Below, one piece after another: positions 54,776 to 62,396 of a DNA stretch of 64,000 nt (positions are counted from its first letter, which is position 1; each line of letters starts with the position of its first letter). This DNA is from Nocardioides carbamazepini (GTDB taxonomy: Bacteria > Actinomycetota > Actinomycetes > Propionibacteriales > Nocardioidaceae): contig NZ_JAHTLF010000025.1 in assembly GCF_024614185.1 (NCBI RefSeq), forward strand, positions 310,001-374,000. Reading direction: 5' to 3'. Under the pieces are notes generated by a model. It searched no databases and had not been told where the DNA came from. It saw only the letters and a program-made list of their open reading frames with translations. The position numbers and the translations under genes were made by a program.

Positions 54776-55752
54776 ACCCCGGCCAGACGCGAGTCCAGCA
54801 GGCTGATCGCCTCGGAGACCATGCGCGTCACCAGCTCGGAGCAGCTCGGAATGTCCTCGATGAGACCCTGGGCCATGCCCACCGACCACACGCCGGCCTC
54901 CGGATCGCCGAGCTCGTAGACCGTTCGTCCTCGGATTCCGTTCACGAGATGCTGTACCTCGGAGAACTGGCCGCCGGCCGAGAGGACCTCGACGGCCTCG
55001 CGGGCCACGGCGTTGCTGTGGACGCGGGAGGTGTTGCCCAGTGGCCGGAACAGGAGCTCGGTGTCGAGTTCGGTGGCCGCGACGATCGCCTCCTTGATCC
55101 GGTGATGGATCGGCGCCTCCTGCGTGCAGAGGAAGCGGGTGCCCATGGTCACGCCCTCGGCCCCGAGTGCCAGCGCGGCGACCAGCCCACGGGCGTCGGC
55201 GATGCCGCCCGCTGCCAGCACCGGGATGTCGAGCCGCGCAGCCGCAGCGGGGATGAGAATCAGGCCGGGTACGTCGTCCTCACCCGGGTGTCCGGCGCAC
55301 TCGAAGCCGTCGATGCTGACGGCCGCGACCCCGACGGCCTGGGCCTTGAGGGCATGTCGCACGCTGGTGCACTTGTGGATGACCTTGACGCCGTGGGCGT
55401 TGAAGTAGTCCATCGAGGGACCGGGGTTCGCGCCGGCCGTCTCGACGACCTTCACGCCCGACTCGACGATCGCGGCCCGGAGCTCGTCGTGGTTCACGGT
55501 CCTCATCGACGGCAGGATGGTGAGGTTCACGCCGAACGGCCGGTCCGTGTGCTCGCGCACGCGGGCGATCTCAACCGACAACAGGTCCGGGTCGGGGAAG
55601 GTCAGCGCGGTCAGCATGCCGAGCGCGCCCGCCTCGGCCACGGCGCCGACCAGGTCCGCCGTCCCGACCCACTGCATCCCGCCCTGCACGATCGGGTGGT
55701 CGACGCCGAAGGTCTCGGTGAAGCGGGTGCGGAGTCGCGGCTCAGTTGACAT
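54763..55752 (-). CDS. NPD/nitronate-monooxygenase-like FMN oxidoreductase
   Basis: 329 aa from ATG 55752; an in-frame ATG at 55773 would add MTFKLTA and contain operator G1, so the shorter form is preferred. FMN TIM barrel: FGVDHPIVQGGMQWVG, GFECAGHPGEDDVPG with a conserved His, LAAGGIADARGLVAALALGA, GVTMGTRFLCTQEAP. The GFECAGHPGEDD segment resembles the flavin reductases of CoA-ester catabolism (IpdC-like proteins) more than true nitronate monooxygenases; this is from memory and unverified. Convergent with the racemase, 13-bp overlap. Confidence 0.82.
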   Translation of the reverse strand: MSTEPRLRTRFTETFGVDHPIVQGGMQWVGTADLVGAVAEAGALGMLTALTFPDPDLLSVEIARVREHTDRPFGVNLTILPSMRTVNHDELRAAIVESGVKVVETAGANPGPSMDYFNAHGVKVIHKCTSVRHALKAQAVGVAAVSIDGFECAGHPGEDDVPGLILIPAAAARLDIPVLAAGGIADARGLVAALALGAEGVTMGTRFLCTQEAPIHHRIKEAIVAATELDTELLFRPLGNTSRVHSNAVAREAVEVLSAGGQFSEVQHLVNGIRGRTVYELGDPEAGVWSVGMAQGLIEDIPSCSELVTRMVSEAISLLDSRLAGVYSS

Positions 55753-55761
55753 GGCTGTCAA
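55746..55761. promoter_or_regulatory. TGAC-N6-GTCA operator G1
   Basis: TTGACATGGCTGTCAA, perfect 6-bp arms, over the start of the NPD-type gene. Confidence 0.65.
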
Positions 55762-55773
55762 CTTAAATGTCAT

Positions 55774-55789
55774 GTGACATGGCCGTCAA
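55774..55789. promoter_or_regulatory. TGAC-N6-GTCA operator G2
   Basis: GTGACATGGCCGTCAA, 28 bp from G1 (start to start), in the divergent NPD/TetR region. An ATGTCA-TG-TGACAT inverted repeat (55767-55780) links the two sites. Confidence 0.6.
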
Positions 55790-55812
55790 GTTCCGTGCGA
55801 GAGAGTGGGGGT

Positions 55813-55926
55813 GTGAGCGCGACGCGGCATGTCCTGGTGGTCGGTGCGGGTGCGCCCGGCGGCCTGGCCGCCGCCCGATTCCCGGCGGCGCCGGCACCGG
55901 TGGGCACGCTCCGTCCGCGTCGGTGA
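55813..55926 (+). other. Short ORF resembling an oxidoreductase N-terminus
   Basis: A 37-codon frame from GTG 55813 reads MSATRHVLVVGAGAPGGLAAARF and then runs into a Pro/Arg-rich end and TGA. The start looks like a FAD/NAD-binding GxGxxG segment, suggesting a remnant of a deleted flavoprotein. It could also be chance in GC-rich DNA. Confidence 0.3.
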
Positions 55927-55957
55927 TAGTTGTCGGGGTGCGACCAAGGAGGACCAG

Positions 55958-56593
55958 GTGAGTGAGGCCGTCGACCCCCAGCAGGCCCGACGCGACCAGG
56001 GGCCGTTGACCGACCGCGGCGTGCAGCGCCGTGACGCCTTGTTGAGCGCTGCGCGCCGGGTGTTCGAGACGAAGGGCTTCGTCGAGGCCAGGGTCAGTGA
56101 CATCGTGCGGGAGGCGAAGGTCTCGCAGGGCACGTTCTACACCTACTTCGACACCAAGGAAGCCGTCTTCACCGCCGTCGCGCGCGGGGTGGTCGACGCG
56201 ATGCTGCTGTTGATGGCGCCGCCCGTGCCCGACACCGACTTCCATGACCGGATCACCGACTCGGTACGCCGCTTCCTGCACGCCTACCGGCCCTATGCCC
56301 GGATGATCGGGCTGATCGAGCAGGTCGGCACCTTCTCACCCGAGATGCGCGACCTGCGGCTGGACCTGCGCGAGACGTTCGTGCGCCGGACCGAGCGCGG
56401 CATCGCGCGGTTGGTCGACGCGGGGGCGACCCGGGCTGACATCGACGTCGAGTACACCGCGGAGGTGCTCGGGGCGATGCTCGAGTACACCTGCTATGTC
56501 TGGTTCTCCCTCGGGCGGGAGTTCGACGAGGAGCGTCTCGTCGCGACGTTGTCGGACGTCTGGGTCCAGGCTCTCTCGCCCGCTGCCGGCTGA
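55958..56593 (+). CDS. TetR-family transcriptional regulator, second copy
   Basis: 211 aa; GTG 55958 with AAGGAGG at 55946-55952. HTH: VFETKGFVEARVSDIVREA, KVSQGTFYTYFDTKEAVFTAV; ligand domain with IEQVGTFSPEMRDLRLDLRE. Paralogue of the TetR at 39934. Divergent from the NPD-type gene across operators G1/G2, so autoregulation is likely. Confidence 0.9.
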   Translation: MSEAVDPQQARRDQGPLTDRGVQRRDALLSAARRVFETKGFVEARVSDIVREAKVSQGTFYTYFDTKEAVFTAVARGVVDAMLLLMAPPVPDTDFHDRITDSVRRFLHAYRPYARMIGLIEQVGTFSPEMRDLRLDLRETFVRRTERGIARLVDAGATRADIDVEYTAEVLGAMLEYTCYVWFSLGREFDEERLVATLSDVWVQALSPAAG

Positions 56594-56891
56594 ATCGCCT
56601 ACCTTCGGCCGAGGGCCTACGTCGAGCCGGCGTCGGCGAACTCGCTATGCCTTCTATGAGGAGAATCGCCTGCGTCGGCTGGCGGTTCACGAGGCGATCG
56701 CGGTCGAGGAGTCGCTCGCGCTGGCTTACGGCGACCGCGTCACCGAGCTGCCCGGATGGTTGCTCCGCTGGTCCGTCCCGAGTTCGGGGACGCCGACGGC
56801 GTCAACTTGAGTCGATCCGAACGCCAGGTGGTGTGAGGACGACGCTGCGGGCCAACGGCTCCGCTGCAGGTGCTGGTGGCGGTCGCGCTCG
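56594..56891. other. 298-nt stretch without an identified gene
   Basis: Between the TetR and PhoD ends. One frame reads RYAFYEENRLRRLAVHEAIA and then VEESLALAYGDRVTELPG, which looks protein-like, but it has no recognised family and no RBS. It may be a gene fragment. No clear terminator is seen. Confidence 0.3.
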
Positions 56892-58589
56892 TCAGGTGAG
56901 GGCCTGTGTCGCCGCGGTGATCCGCCGTGTGCCGGCCTTGGTCTGGCGCGAGGCCACGCGGCGGATCGGGCTGCTCGGGTCGGTGCCCTTGTCGACGAGG
57001 TACCAGTCGGCCTGCACCCGGGCGCTGGAGAAGTCGACGATCATGCACCCGGTCTTGAAGCCCTCGGACCAGCGGATCCACGGGTTGGCGAGGGCATTGT
57101 TGGTGGTGAGGACGACGTCGAGGAGGTTGCCGACGCCTGGCGCCACCTGGTTGACCATGGTCTGCAGCGACGGCGAGGCGACGCCCGGCGTGACGTACTC
57201 GACCGCGACCGACCTGCGGTCGAGGAGATACCGGTTCGGACGGGCGGGGATCTCGCTGGCGAAGCTCTGGTGCACGTCGCCGGTGAGGATCACGACGTCG
57301 TCGATCCCAGCCATGCCGTCGACCAGCCGCTGGCGCTGGGCGAGGAAGCCGTTCCAGTCCTCGACGTACAGCTGGAGCAGCGGCTTCTCGAGCTGCTGGG
57401 ACAGCTTCGGCCCCAGCAGGTCGGTGATCTGCCCGGGGAGCTGGGGGAGCAGGACCTGCGGGAAGAAGGGGACCTGGTTGCCGAGGACCTTCCACCGGGC
57501 GGTGCTCGCCGCCAGGCCCTGGACCAGCCAGTGCTCCTGGTCGTCGCCGATCATCGACCCGTCCGGGTCGCCGGAGGAGGCGCCGAGGGCGACGTACCCG
57601 AGCAGCACGCTCTTCGGCGGCCGGGTCCGGAAGCGGCGCTCGTCGAGCATCCACAGGTCGACCTGGCTGCCGAAGACGAGGCGGCGGTTGATCCGCTGCC
57701 AGTCGTCGGGGTCGGTGTGCCGGATCGGCAGCCACTCCAGGAACGCCCGCCGGCCGGCGGTGGCGCGGGTCGCCCAGTCGCCCTCGGCGGCCGGGTCGTG
57801 GTTCTCCGCGCCGTCGCGCCACGTGTCGTTGGCGATCTCGTGGTCGTCCCAGACGGCCACCATCGGGTGCGCCGCGTGCAGGTCCTGGAGGTTCTGCTCG
57901 AGCTTGTAGCAGCCGTGCCGCACCCGGTAGTCGTCCAGCGTGGTGCACTCGTGGAGCGGGTCGGCGTTGCGCGGGTTCTTGGGGTAGCCGGCGATCACGC
58001 CGCCCGGGGCGTACTCGTAGACGTAGTCGCCGAGGTGCAGGATCGCGTGCAGGTCGGTGCGGGTGGCGAGGAACTCGTAGGGCTGGAAGTAGCCCCAGTC
58101 GTAGTTGGCGCACGACACGACGCCGAAGCGGACCGGCGCCGAGGATCCGGCGGCGGGCGCCGTCCGGGTGCGACCGGTGCGGGAGGTCGCGCCGAGCGCC
58201 GTGAACCGGTACCAGTACGCCGTCGCCGGAGCCAGGCCGCCGACGTCGACGTGCAGCGTGTGGTCCCGCGCGGCCGACGCGGTCGCGGTGCCCTGCTGGA
58301 CGACCTGGGCGAACCCTGGGTCGAGCGCCACCTCCCAGGTGACGACGACGTCGGGCCCCACGCCGGAGCCGGGGGCGGCCTCGACGGACGGAGTGACCCG
58401 GGTCCACAGGACGACGCCGCCGGGCAGGGGGTCACCGGACGCGACGCCGTGCACGAAGGGCGCCGACGCGGCCACGGCCTCGGGCCACGAGGCGAGGGCC
58501 AGAGCGGCGCCGCCGCCGAGTGCGCCCGCCATGACGACACGGCGGGACAGGCCGCGGGGGCCGCTGACGGGAAGGGACGGGTCGGACAC
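56892..58589 (-). CDS. phoD: PhoD-like alkaline phosphatase
   Basis: 565 aa from GTG 58589 with AGGAGG upstream. Twin-arginine signal SRRVVMAGALGGGAALALAS (from residue 15). PhoD N-terminal domain (FVHGVASGDPLPGGVVLWTR), then metal-site segments VSCANYDWGYF, HLGDYVYEY, VWDDHEIANDTW and LTGDVHQSFASEI. Exported folded through Tat; hydrolyses phosphomono- and diesters using Fe/Ca. In M. tuberculosis-type names it would be close to PhoD. Downstream of the MFS gene on the same strand, 49 nt away, with an ACGCAG/CTGCGT hairpin between. Confidence 0.93.
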   Translation of the reverse strand: MSDPSLPVSGPRGLSRRVVMAGALGGGAALALASWPEAVAASAPFVHGVASGDPLPGGVVLWTRVTPSVEAAPGSGVGPDVVVTWEVALDPGFAQVVQQGTATASAARDHTLHVDVGGLAPATAYWYRFTALGATSRTGRTRTAPAAGSSAPVRFGVVSCANYDWGYFQPYEFLATRTDLHAILHLGDYVYEYAPGGVIAGYPKNPRNADPLHECTTLDDYRVRHGCYKLEQNLQDLHAAHPMVAVWDDHEIANDTWRDGAENHDPAAEGDWATRATAGRRAFLEWLPIRHTDPDDWQRINRRLVFGSQVDLWMLDERRFRTRPPKSVLLGYVALGASSGDPDGSMIGDDQEHWLVQGLAASTARWKVLGNQVPFFPQVLLPQLPGQITDLLGPKLSQQLEKPLLQLYVEDWNGFLAQRQRLVDGMAGIDDVVILTGDVHQSFASEIPARPNRYLLDRRSVAVEYVTPGVASPSLQTMVNQVAPGVGNLLDVVLTTNNALANPWIRWSEGFKTGCMIVDFSSARVQADWYLVDKGTDPSSPIRRVASRQTKAGTRRITAATQALT

Positions 58590-58638
58590 GGGGCCTCCTG
58601 GCGGACTCCCCGGGGCAACGACGCAGATGTGACCTGCG

Positions 58639-60645
58639 TTACGTCGCGCCGCCGACCTCGGATCGATCGGATCGATCGGTGAGGTCCGCGAGCGGTGTAC
58701 CGAGCACCAGGTCGAAGTCCCGCGCCTCCTCCCACACCGTGAGGGTGCGGGCGCCGAGGGCCTCGTCGGATCCGGCGACGGTCAGCACGTAGCGGCCGTT
58801 GGCCGGACGGGGGACCTCGTAGCGGCCCTCGTGGTCGGTGCGGACGGTCGCGACCAGCTCGCCGGTGCCGCGGGTGAGGACCACCAGCGCGTCGACCACC
58901 GGCCGATCCCCCGCGTCGCGGATGGTGCCGCGGAGAGTGAGCCGCTCGCGCAGCACGATCGGCGGGATCGGGGCGCCACTGTCGAGCGTCATCATCCGGG
59001 AGCGGGGTCGCCAGCCGTCGGCGGCGGTCACGACGAGGTAGTCGGCGGGGTGGGGGACCGCGGCGGTGAAGCGGCCCTCGGCGTCGGCCTGGCCCCAGTC
59101 GACCGCCCGGCCGTCGGGTGTCAGCACGGTGACCACGGCGTGCCGGATCGGATGGCCCTTGAGGCTGAGCACCTGGCCCCGCACGATCTGGGCGCGACTG
59201 GTGTTCTCGGCGCCGGAGCGGTCCGCCTCCTCGGCGTACTCCTGCATGCCCAGCATCGGTACGCCGATCAGCGCGGTCGCCATCCCGGCGCCGGCGGCGA
59301 TCCAGAAGATGAGCTCGAGGGAGTCGAGCGTCGGCAGCTCCCGGCCGCCGACGGTCATCACGGACGCGGTGGTGACCGCGGCGGTGACGGCGCTGATCGT
59401 GGAGGTGCCGAGCGAGCGGAGCAGCACGTTGAGGCCGTTGGCCGAGGCGGTCTCGGTGACCGGCACCGCGCGCATGATCAGGGTCGGCAGGGCGCCGTAC
59501 ACCATGGCGGTGCCGGTGCCGACGACCACGGAGCCGACCACGATCTGGGCGAGGTCGGCGCTGTAGAAGACCCGCCAGAGGTAGGCGGTTCCCATCAGCA
59601 GCGCGCCTGCGACCAGCGTGACCTGCGGTCCGAAGCGCCGGATCAGCCAGGCCGACACCGGGGCCATCAGGCCGAAGGCCGCGGCGTTGGGGACCATCCA
59701 GAGGCCGGTGTGGAGGACGTCGAGGCCCTGGCCGTACCCGGTCTCCTCCGGCATCTGGAGGAGCAGGGTCGTCACCAGCATGTTGGCGAACATGGAGAGG
59801 CCGGCGAACACCGACGCGAGGTTGACCAGCACGACCGCGCGGCGGGCGGCGACGCGGACGTCGACCAGGGGGCGCGGGGTGCGCAGCTCGAGGGGGATCC
59901 AGACAGCGATCAGGGCGACGCCGGCGGCGGCGCAGCCCACGGTGCGAGGCCCGAGCCAGCCCCACTGGCCGCCCTTCGAGAGCGCGAGCAGGATGGCGGT
60001 CAACGCCACCGAGAGGAGCAGGGCGCCGCGCAGGTCGAAGGCGCCGCTCGTGCGCACCGGCGACTCCGGCAGGAGGCCCAGCGTGCCGGCGATCAGGACG
60101 ACGCCGACGATGCCGGTGAGCCAGAAGGACGCATGCCAGTCCATGTGCTCGACGATCAGGCCCGACAGGGGCAGCCCCACGCCGGCGCCGATCGCCAGGG
60201 TGGCGCTCATCAGGGCCACGCCCAGCGGCACCCGGTCGCGCGGCAGCTCGTCGCGCATGATCGCGATCGCGACCGGGATCAGCGCGACGCCGACACCCTG
60301 GAGCGCGCGGGCCCCGATGAGGAGGGGGAGCGCCTGGCTCACCGCCCCGAGCAGGGAGCCGGCCACCGCGACACCCAGCGCCACCACCATCATCCGCCGC
60401 TTGCCGTACATGTCGGCCAGTCGCGAGATGGTCGGCGTCGCCACCGCTCCGCTGAGCAGCGTCGCCGTCACCAGCCACGAGGCGCTGTCGGGCGAGGTGT
60501 CGAGGAGCCGGGGCAGGTCGGGCAGCAGGGGCAGCAGCAGCGTCTGCTGGAGCGAGACCACGATGCCGCAGCACGACAGCATCGCGACGATGAGGGCGGG
60601 GCTGGTGCGTGGCCGGACGGGTTCGACGACCACGCTGAAAGGCAC
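58639..60645 (-). CDS. MFS drug/solute exporter with C-terminal carboxypeptidase-regulatory-like domains
   Basis: 668 aa from GTG 60645. Residues ~1-475 are a DHA2-type (14-segment) transporter: SASWLVTATLLSGAVATPTI, LADMYGKRRMMV (motif A), GARALQGVGVALIPVAIAIM (motif C region). Residues ~490-655 are two soluble repeats of a transthyretin-like beta-sandwich: GQVLSLKGHPIRHAVVTVL and GTIRDAGDRPVVDALVVL, each followed by DAEGRFTAAV / DHEGRYEVPR. Such domains usually mediate binding, so the added tail is unusual for an exporter. The substrate is unknown. Confidence 0.87.
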   Translation of the reverse strand: MPFSVVVEPVRPRTSPALIVAMLSCCGIVVSLQQTLLLPLLPDLPRLLDTSPDSASWLVTATLLSGAVATPTISRLADMYGKRRMMVVALGVAVAGSLLGAVSQALPLLIGARALQGVGVALIPVAIAIMRDELPRDRVPLGVALMSATLAIGAGVGLPLSGLIVEHMDWHASFWLTGIVGVVLIAGTLGLLPESPVRTSGAFDLRGALLLSVALTAILLALSKGGQWGWLGPRTVGCAAAGVALIAVWIPLELRTPRPLVDVRVAARRAVVLVNLASVFAGLSMFANMLVTTLLLQMPEETGYGQGLDVLHTGLWMVPNAAAFGLMAPVSAWLIRRFGPQVTLVAGALLMGTAYLWRVFYSADLAQIVVGSVVVGTGTAMVYGALPTLIMRAVPVTETASANGLNVLLRSLGTSTISAVTAAVTTASVMTVGGRELPTLDSLELIFWIAAGAGMATALIGVPMLGMQEYAEEADRSGAENTSRAQIVRGQVLSLKGHPIRHAVVTVLTPDGRAVDWGQADAEGRFTAAVPHPADYLVVTAADGWRPRSRMMTLDSGAPIPPIVLRERLTLRGTIRDAGDRPVVDALVVLTRGTGELVATVRTDHEGRYEVPRPANGRYVLTVAGSDEALGARTLTVWEEARDFDLVLGTPLADLTDRSDRSEVGGAT

Positions 60646-60687
60646 CTCTTCTTCATCTGGACTTGCCGCGGGCCCGGTCTAGGCTGG

Positions 60688-61035
60688 GTGACCGTGCACC
60701 GCATCTTCTCGACCAGTTTCGCATCGGTCTACCCCCACTACGTCACCAAGGTGGAGAAGAAGGGCCGGACGAAGGACGAGCTCGACCAGGTGATCGCCTG
60801 GCTGACCGGGTTCGACGCGGCGGCGCTGCAGGCCCACCTCGACGCCGGTACGACGTTCGAGGAGCTCTTCGACCAGGCCCGGCTCAACCCGGCCGCGGAC
60901 CAGATCACCGGGGTCGTGTGCGGGGTGCGGGTCGAGGAGATCGACGATCCGCTGATGCGGCGGATCCGCTATCTCGACAAGCTCGTCGACGAGCTCGCCC
61001 GCGGCAAGGCGATGGACAAGGTGCTCCGGGGCTGA
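60688..61035 (+). CDS. DUF2200 domain protein
   Basis: 115 aa. HRIFSTSFASVYPHYVTKVE, KKGRTKDELDQVIAWLTGFD and ITGVVCGVRVEEIDDPLMRR match the DUF2200 family over its full length. GTG 60688 (next GTG 60694) lies just after a TAGGCT -10-like box, so it may be leaderless. Function unknown; cytosolic. Confidence 0.85.
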   Translation: MTVHRIFSTSFASVYPHYVTKVEKKGRTKDELDQVIAWLTGFDAAALQAHLDAGTTFEELFDQARLNPAADQITGVVCGVRVEEIDDPLMRRIRYLDKLVDELARGKAMDKVLRG

Positions 61036-61081
61036 CGCCCCGGGTGGGCTCTGTCCACCGCCTCGCGCGGTCGGTTCAGGC

Positions 61082-61262
61082 TCAGCTGGTGCAGGCGAGG
61101 TAGCTGGCCCCGACCGTGCGCTTCTTGCCGTTCTTGAGCTGGACGGTGGCGGTGATGTCGGCGGCGGTGCCGTCGACCAGTGGCAGGGCGACGGTGGACG
61201 CTCAGGGTCGTCCACAACGGGACCACGGTGGTGAACTCGAAGTCGACCTCGACGCCGGCCGC
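61082..61262 (-). pseudogene. Frameshifted 3' remnant of a beta-rich protein gene
   Basis: On the minus strand one frame gives VEVDFEFTTVVPLWTTL. The neighbouring frame continues it as STVALPLVDGTAADITATVQ, then LKNGKKRTVGASYLACTS and stop at 61082. An in-frame TGA at 61202-61204 blocks the second frame. The two pieces look like one domain split by an indel, with the 5' part of the gene gone. No family recognised. Confidence 0.5.
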
Positions 61263-61308
61263 ATCGCCACGGCGTCGGCCACAGTCGTGAATGAGGGAGG
61301 GCTCCGTC

Positions 61309-61878
61309 TCACCTCTTGCTGAGGGCTTCGGGTGTCCATGGCGGCCACGTGGCGGCGCTGACCGGGATGCCTCGGGCGTAGGTGGCGCAGGAGCGGAAGG
61401 GTGCGCGTGGGCTGCTGTTGTCGAGCACTTCGGACTGGTCGGCGATCGTGATGGCTGCGGCGACGTGGTCCCACAATCGGTCGTAGCGCTCGCGGATCTT
61501 GGCCTCTGGCACGGTGTGCCCGCCTCGACGGACGCGCTCCGCGACGCGCTGGACGGTGAGGTCGACGGGCACGATGATGACGTGGAGCTGGACGAGGTAG
61601 CCCAGTGCTGAGGCATCGGCCGCCAGGGCGACCTTGCTGGGGTGGGAGAACACGGTCTCGGTGATGAAGGACTCCCCTGCCGTCATCCGTGCTCGCCGTT
61701 CCGTCTCGGCGATCTGCGCGGCAGCGTAGGCGTGTTCGGCCGGTGAGGAGGGCCAGCGCTCGGCTGCGATCACGTCTGCGTTGATGAACGGCAGTGCTGT
61801 GGCCGGGGTGAGCACGTCTCGGACGTAGGTCGACTTTCCGGCGCCGTTGGGTCCGGCGAGGAGGTGGAGGACCGGCAT
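61309..61878 (-). CDS. Zeta-toxin-like P-loop kinase
   Basis: 189 aa. Walker A AGPNGAGKSTYVRDVL (residues 8-23), FINADVIAAERWP (zeta-type Asp), ESFITETVFSHPSK and VQRVAERVRRGGHTVPEAKI (Arg sensor region). Zeta toxins phosphorylate UDP-activated sugars. This short single-domain form is a chromosomal variant. ATG overlaps the stop of the gene upstream (ATGA), giving an antitoxin-toxin order. Confidence 0.82.
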   Translation of the reverse strand: MPVLHLLAGPNGAGKSTYVRDVLTPATALPFINADVIAAERWPSSPAEHAYAAAQIAETERRARMTAGESFITETVFSHPSKVALAADASALGYLVQLHVIIVPVDLTVQRVAERVRRGGHTVPEAKIRERYDRLWDHVAAAITIADQSEVLDNSSPRAPFRSCATYARGIPVSAATWPPWTPEALSKR

Positions 61879-62234
61879 CAGTCCCGGCCAGGGTGGACGA
61901 TGAGGTTCCCGGCCTCGTCGGCCTCCGAGTACGACTCTCCCGAGGCGACGAACTCCGACTCGTAGTTCAAGCCCGCACGCAGTGCGCTCACACGCGCCGA
62001 CCAGGCGCCGCGGACGACGGCCTGCTCGCGTTCGCCCAGCAGGTCATAGGAGCCATCCCCGGCGAGCACCTGCTCGATCGCTCGGTGGTTGACCTGCGGC
62101 GAGCGTTCCAACTCGCGGCCGATCCGCGCCCAGTGAGCGATCTGCTGCGGCGTGGTGCGGCTCGACCGGCGGGCCTCCTCGGCCGCGGACTCGTACACAT
62201 CACTGGGCAACCGGGTGGGAGGGCTCGTCCGCAT
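61878..62234 (-). CDS. Putative ParD-like antitoxin
   Basis: 118 aa. The N-terminal region RLPSDVYESAAEEARRSSRT, then TPQQIAHWARIGRELERSP, resembles ParD-like antitoxins (ribbon-helix-helix type). The acidic C-terminal half (YESEFVASGESYSEADEAG) could wrap the toxin. It is not the classical epsilon antitoxin. Upstream of the zeta-like gene with a 15-nt palindrome at its promoter, as expected for autoregulation. Confidence 0.7.
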   Translation of the reverse strand: MRTSPPTRLPSDVYESAAEEARRSSRTTPQQIAHWARIGRELERSPQVNHRAIEQVLAGDGSYDLLGEREQAVVRGAWSARVSALRAGLNYESEFVASGESYSEADEAGNLIVHPGRD

Positions 62235-62243
62235 GCCTCAAAG

Positions 62244-62258
62244 GTAGCACCGTGCTAC
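62244..62258. promoter_or_regulatory. Operator of the toxin-antitoxin operon
   Basis: GTAGCAC-C-GTGCTAC, perfect 7-bp arms, 10 nt upstream of the antitoxin ATG. Confidence 0.65.
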
Positions 62259-62336
62259 AGCTCGGCCTTGCCGCCTGAGAGCCAGAGTGCGAACCGGTGC
62301 TTGCCATCAGCTAGCAGTTCTCCTACCCTCGGTATC

Positions 62337-62353
62337 TGCAACTCAAAGTTGCA
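62337..62353. promoter_or_regulatory. Palindrome upstream of alpha/beta hydrolase
   Basis: TGCAACT-CAA-AGTTGCA, perfect 7-bp arms, 44 nt before the hydrolase ATG. Likely an operator for a regulator not encoded in the window. Confidence 0.55.
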
Positions 62354-62396
62354 CCTATCTGTCGCACCAGCGCCGGTGCGGGGAAGCGAGGCCGCC

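Noticed and set aside
37037..56593. Canonical KstR2-type cholesterol ring-degradation cluster
   Set aside because: Some elements match (dehydrogenase pair, NPD-type protein, racemase), but no IpdAB CoA-transferase pair is present, and the operators (TGAC-N6-GTCA) differ from the KstR2 motif as I remember it.
57995..60574. Long minus-strand frame offset from the MFS and PhoD genes
   Set aside because: Same strand but wrong frame. It crosses the MFS/PhoD boundary and is Arg/Pro-rich, while the chosen frames carry clear family motifs.
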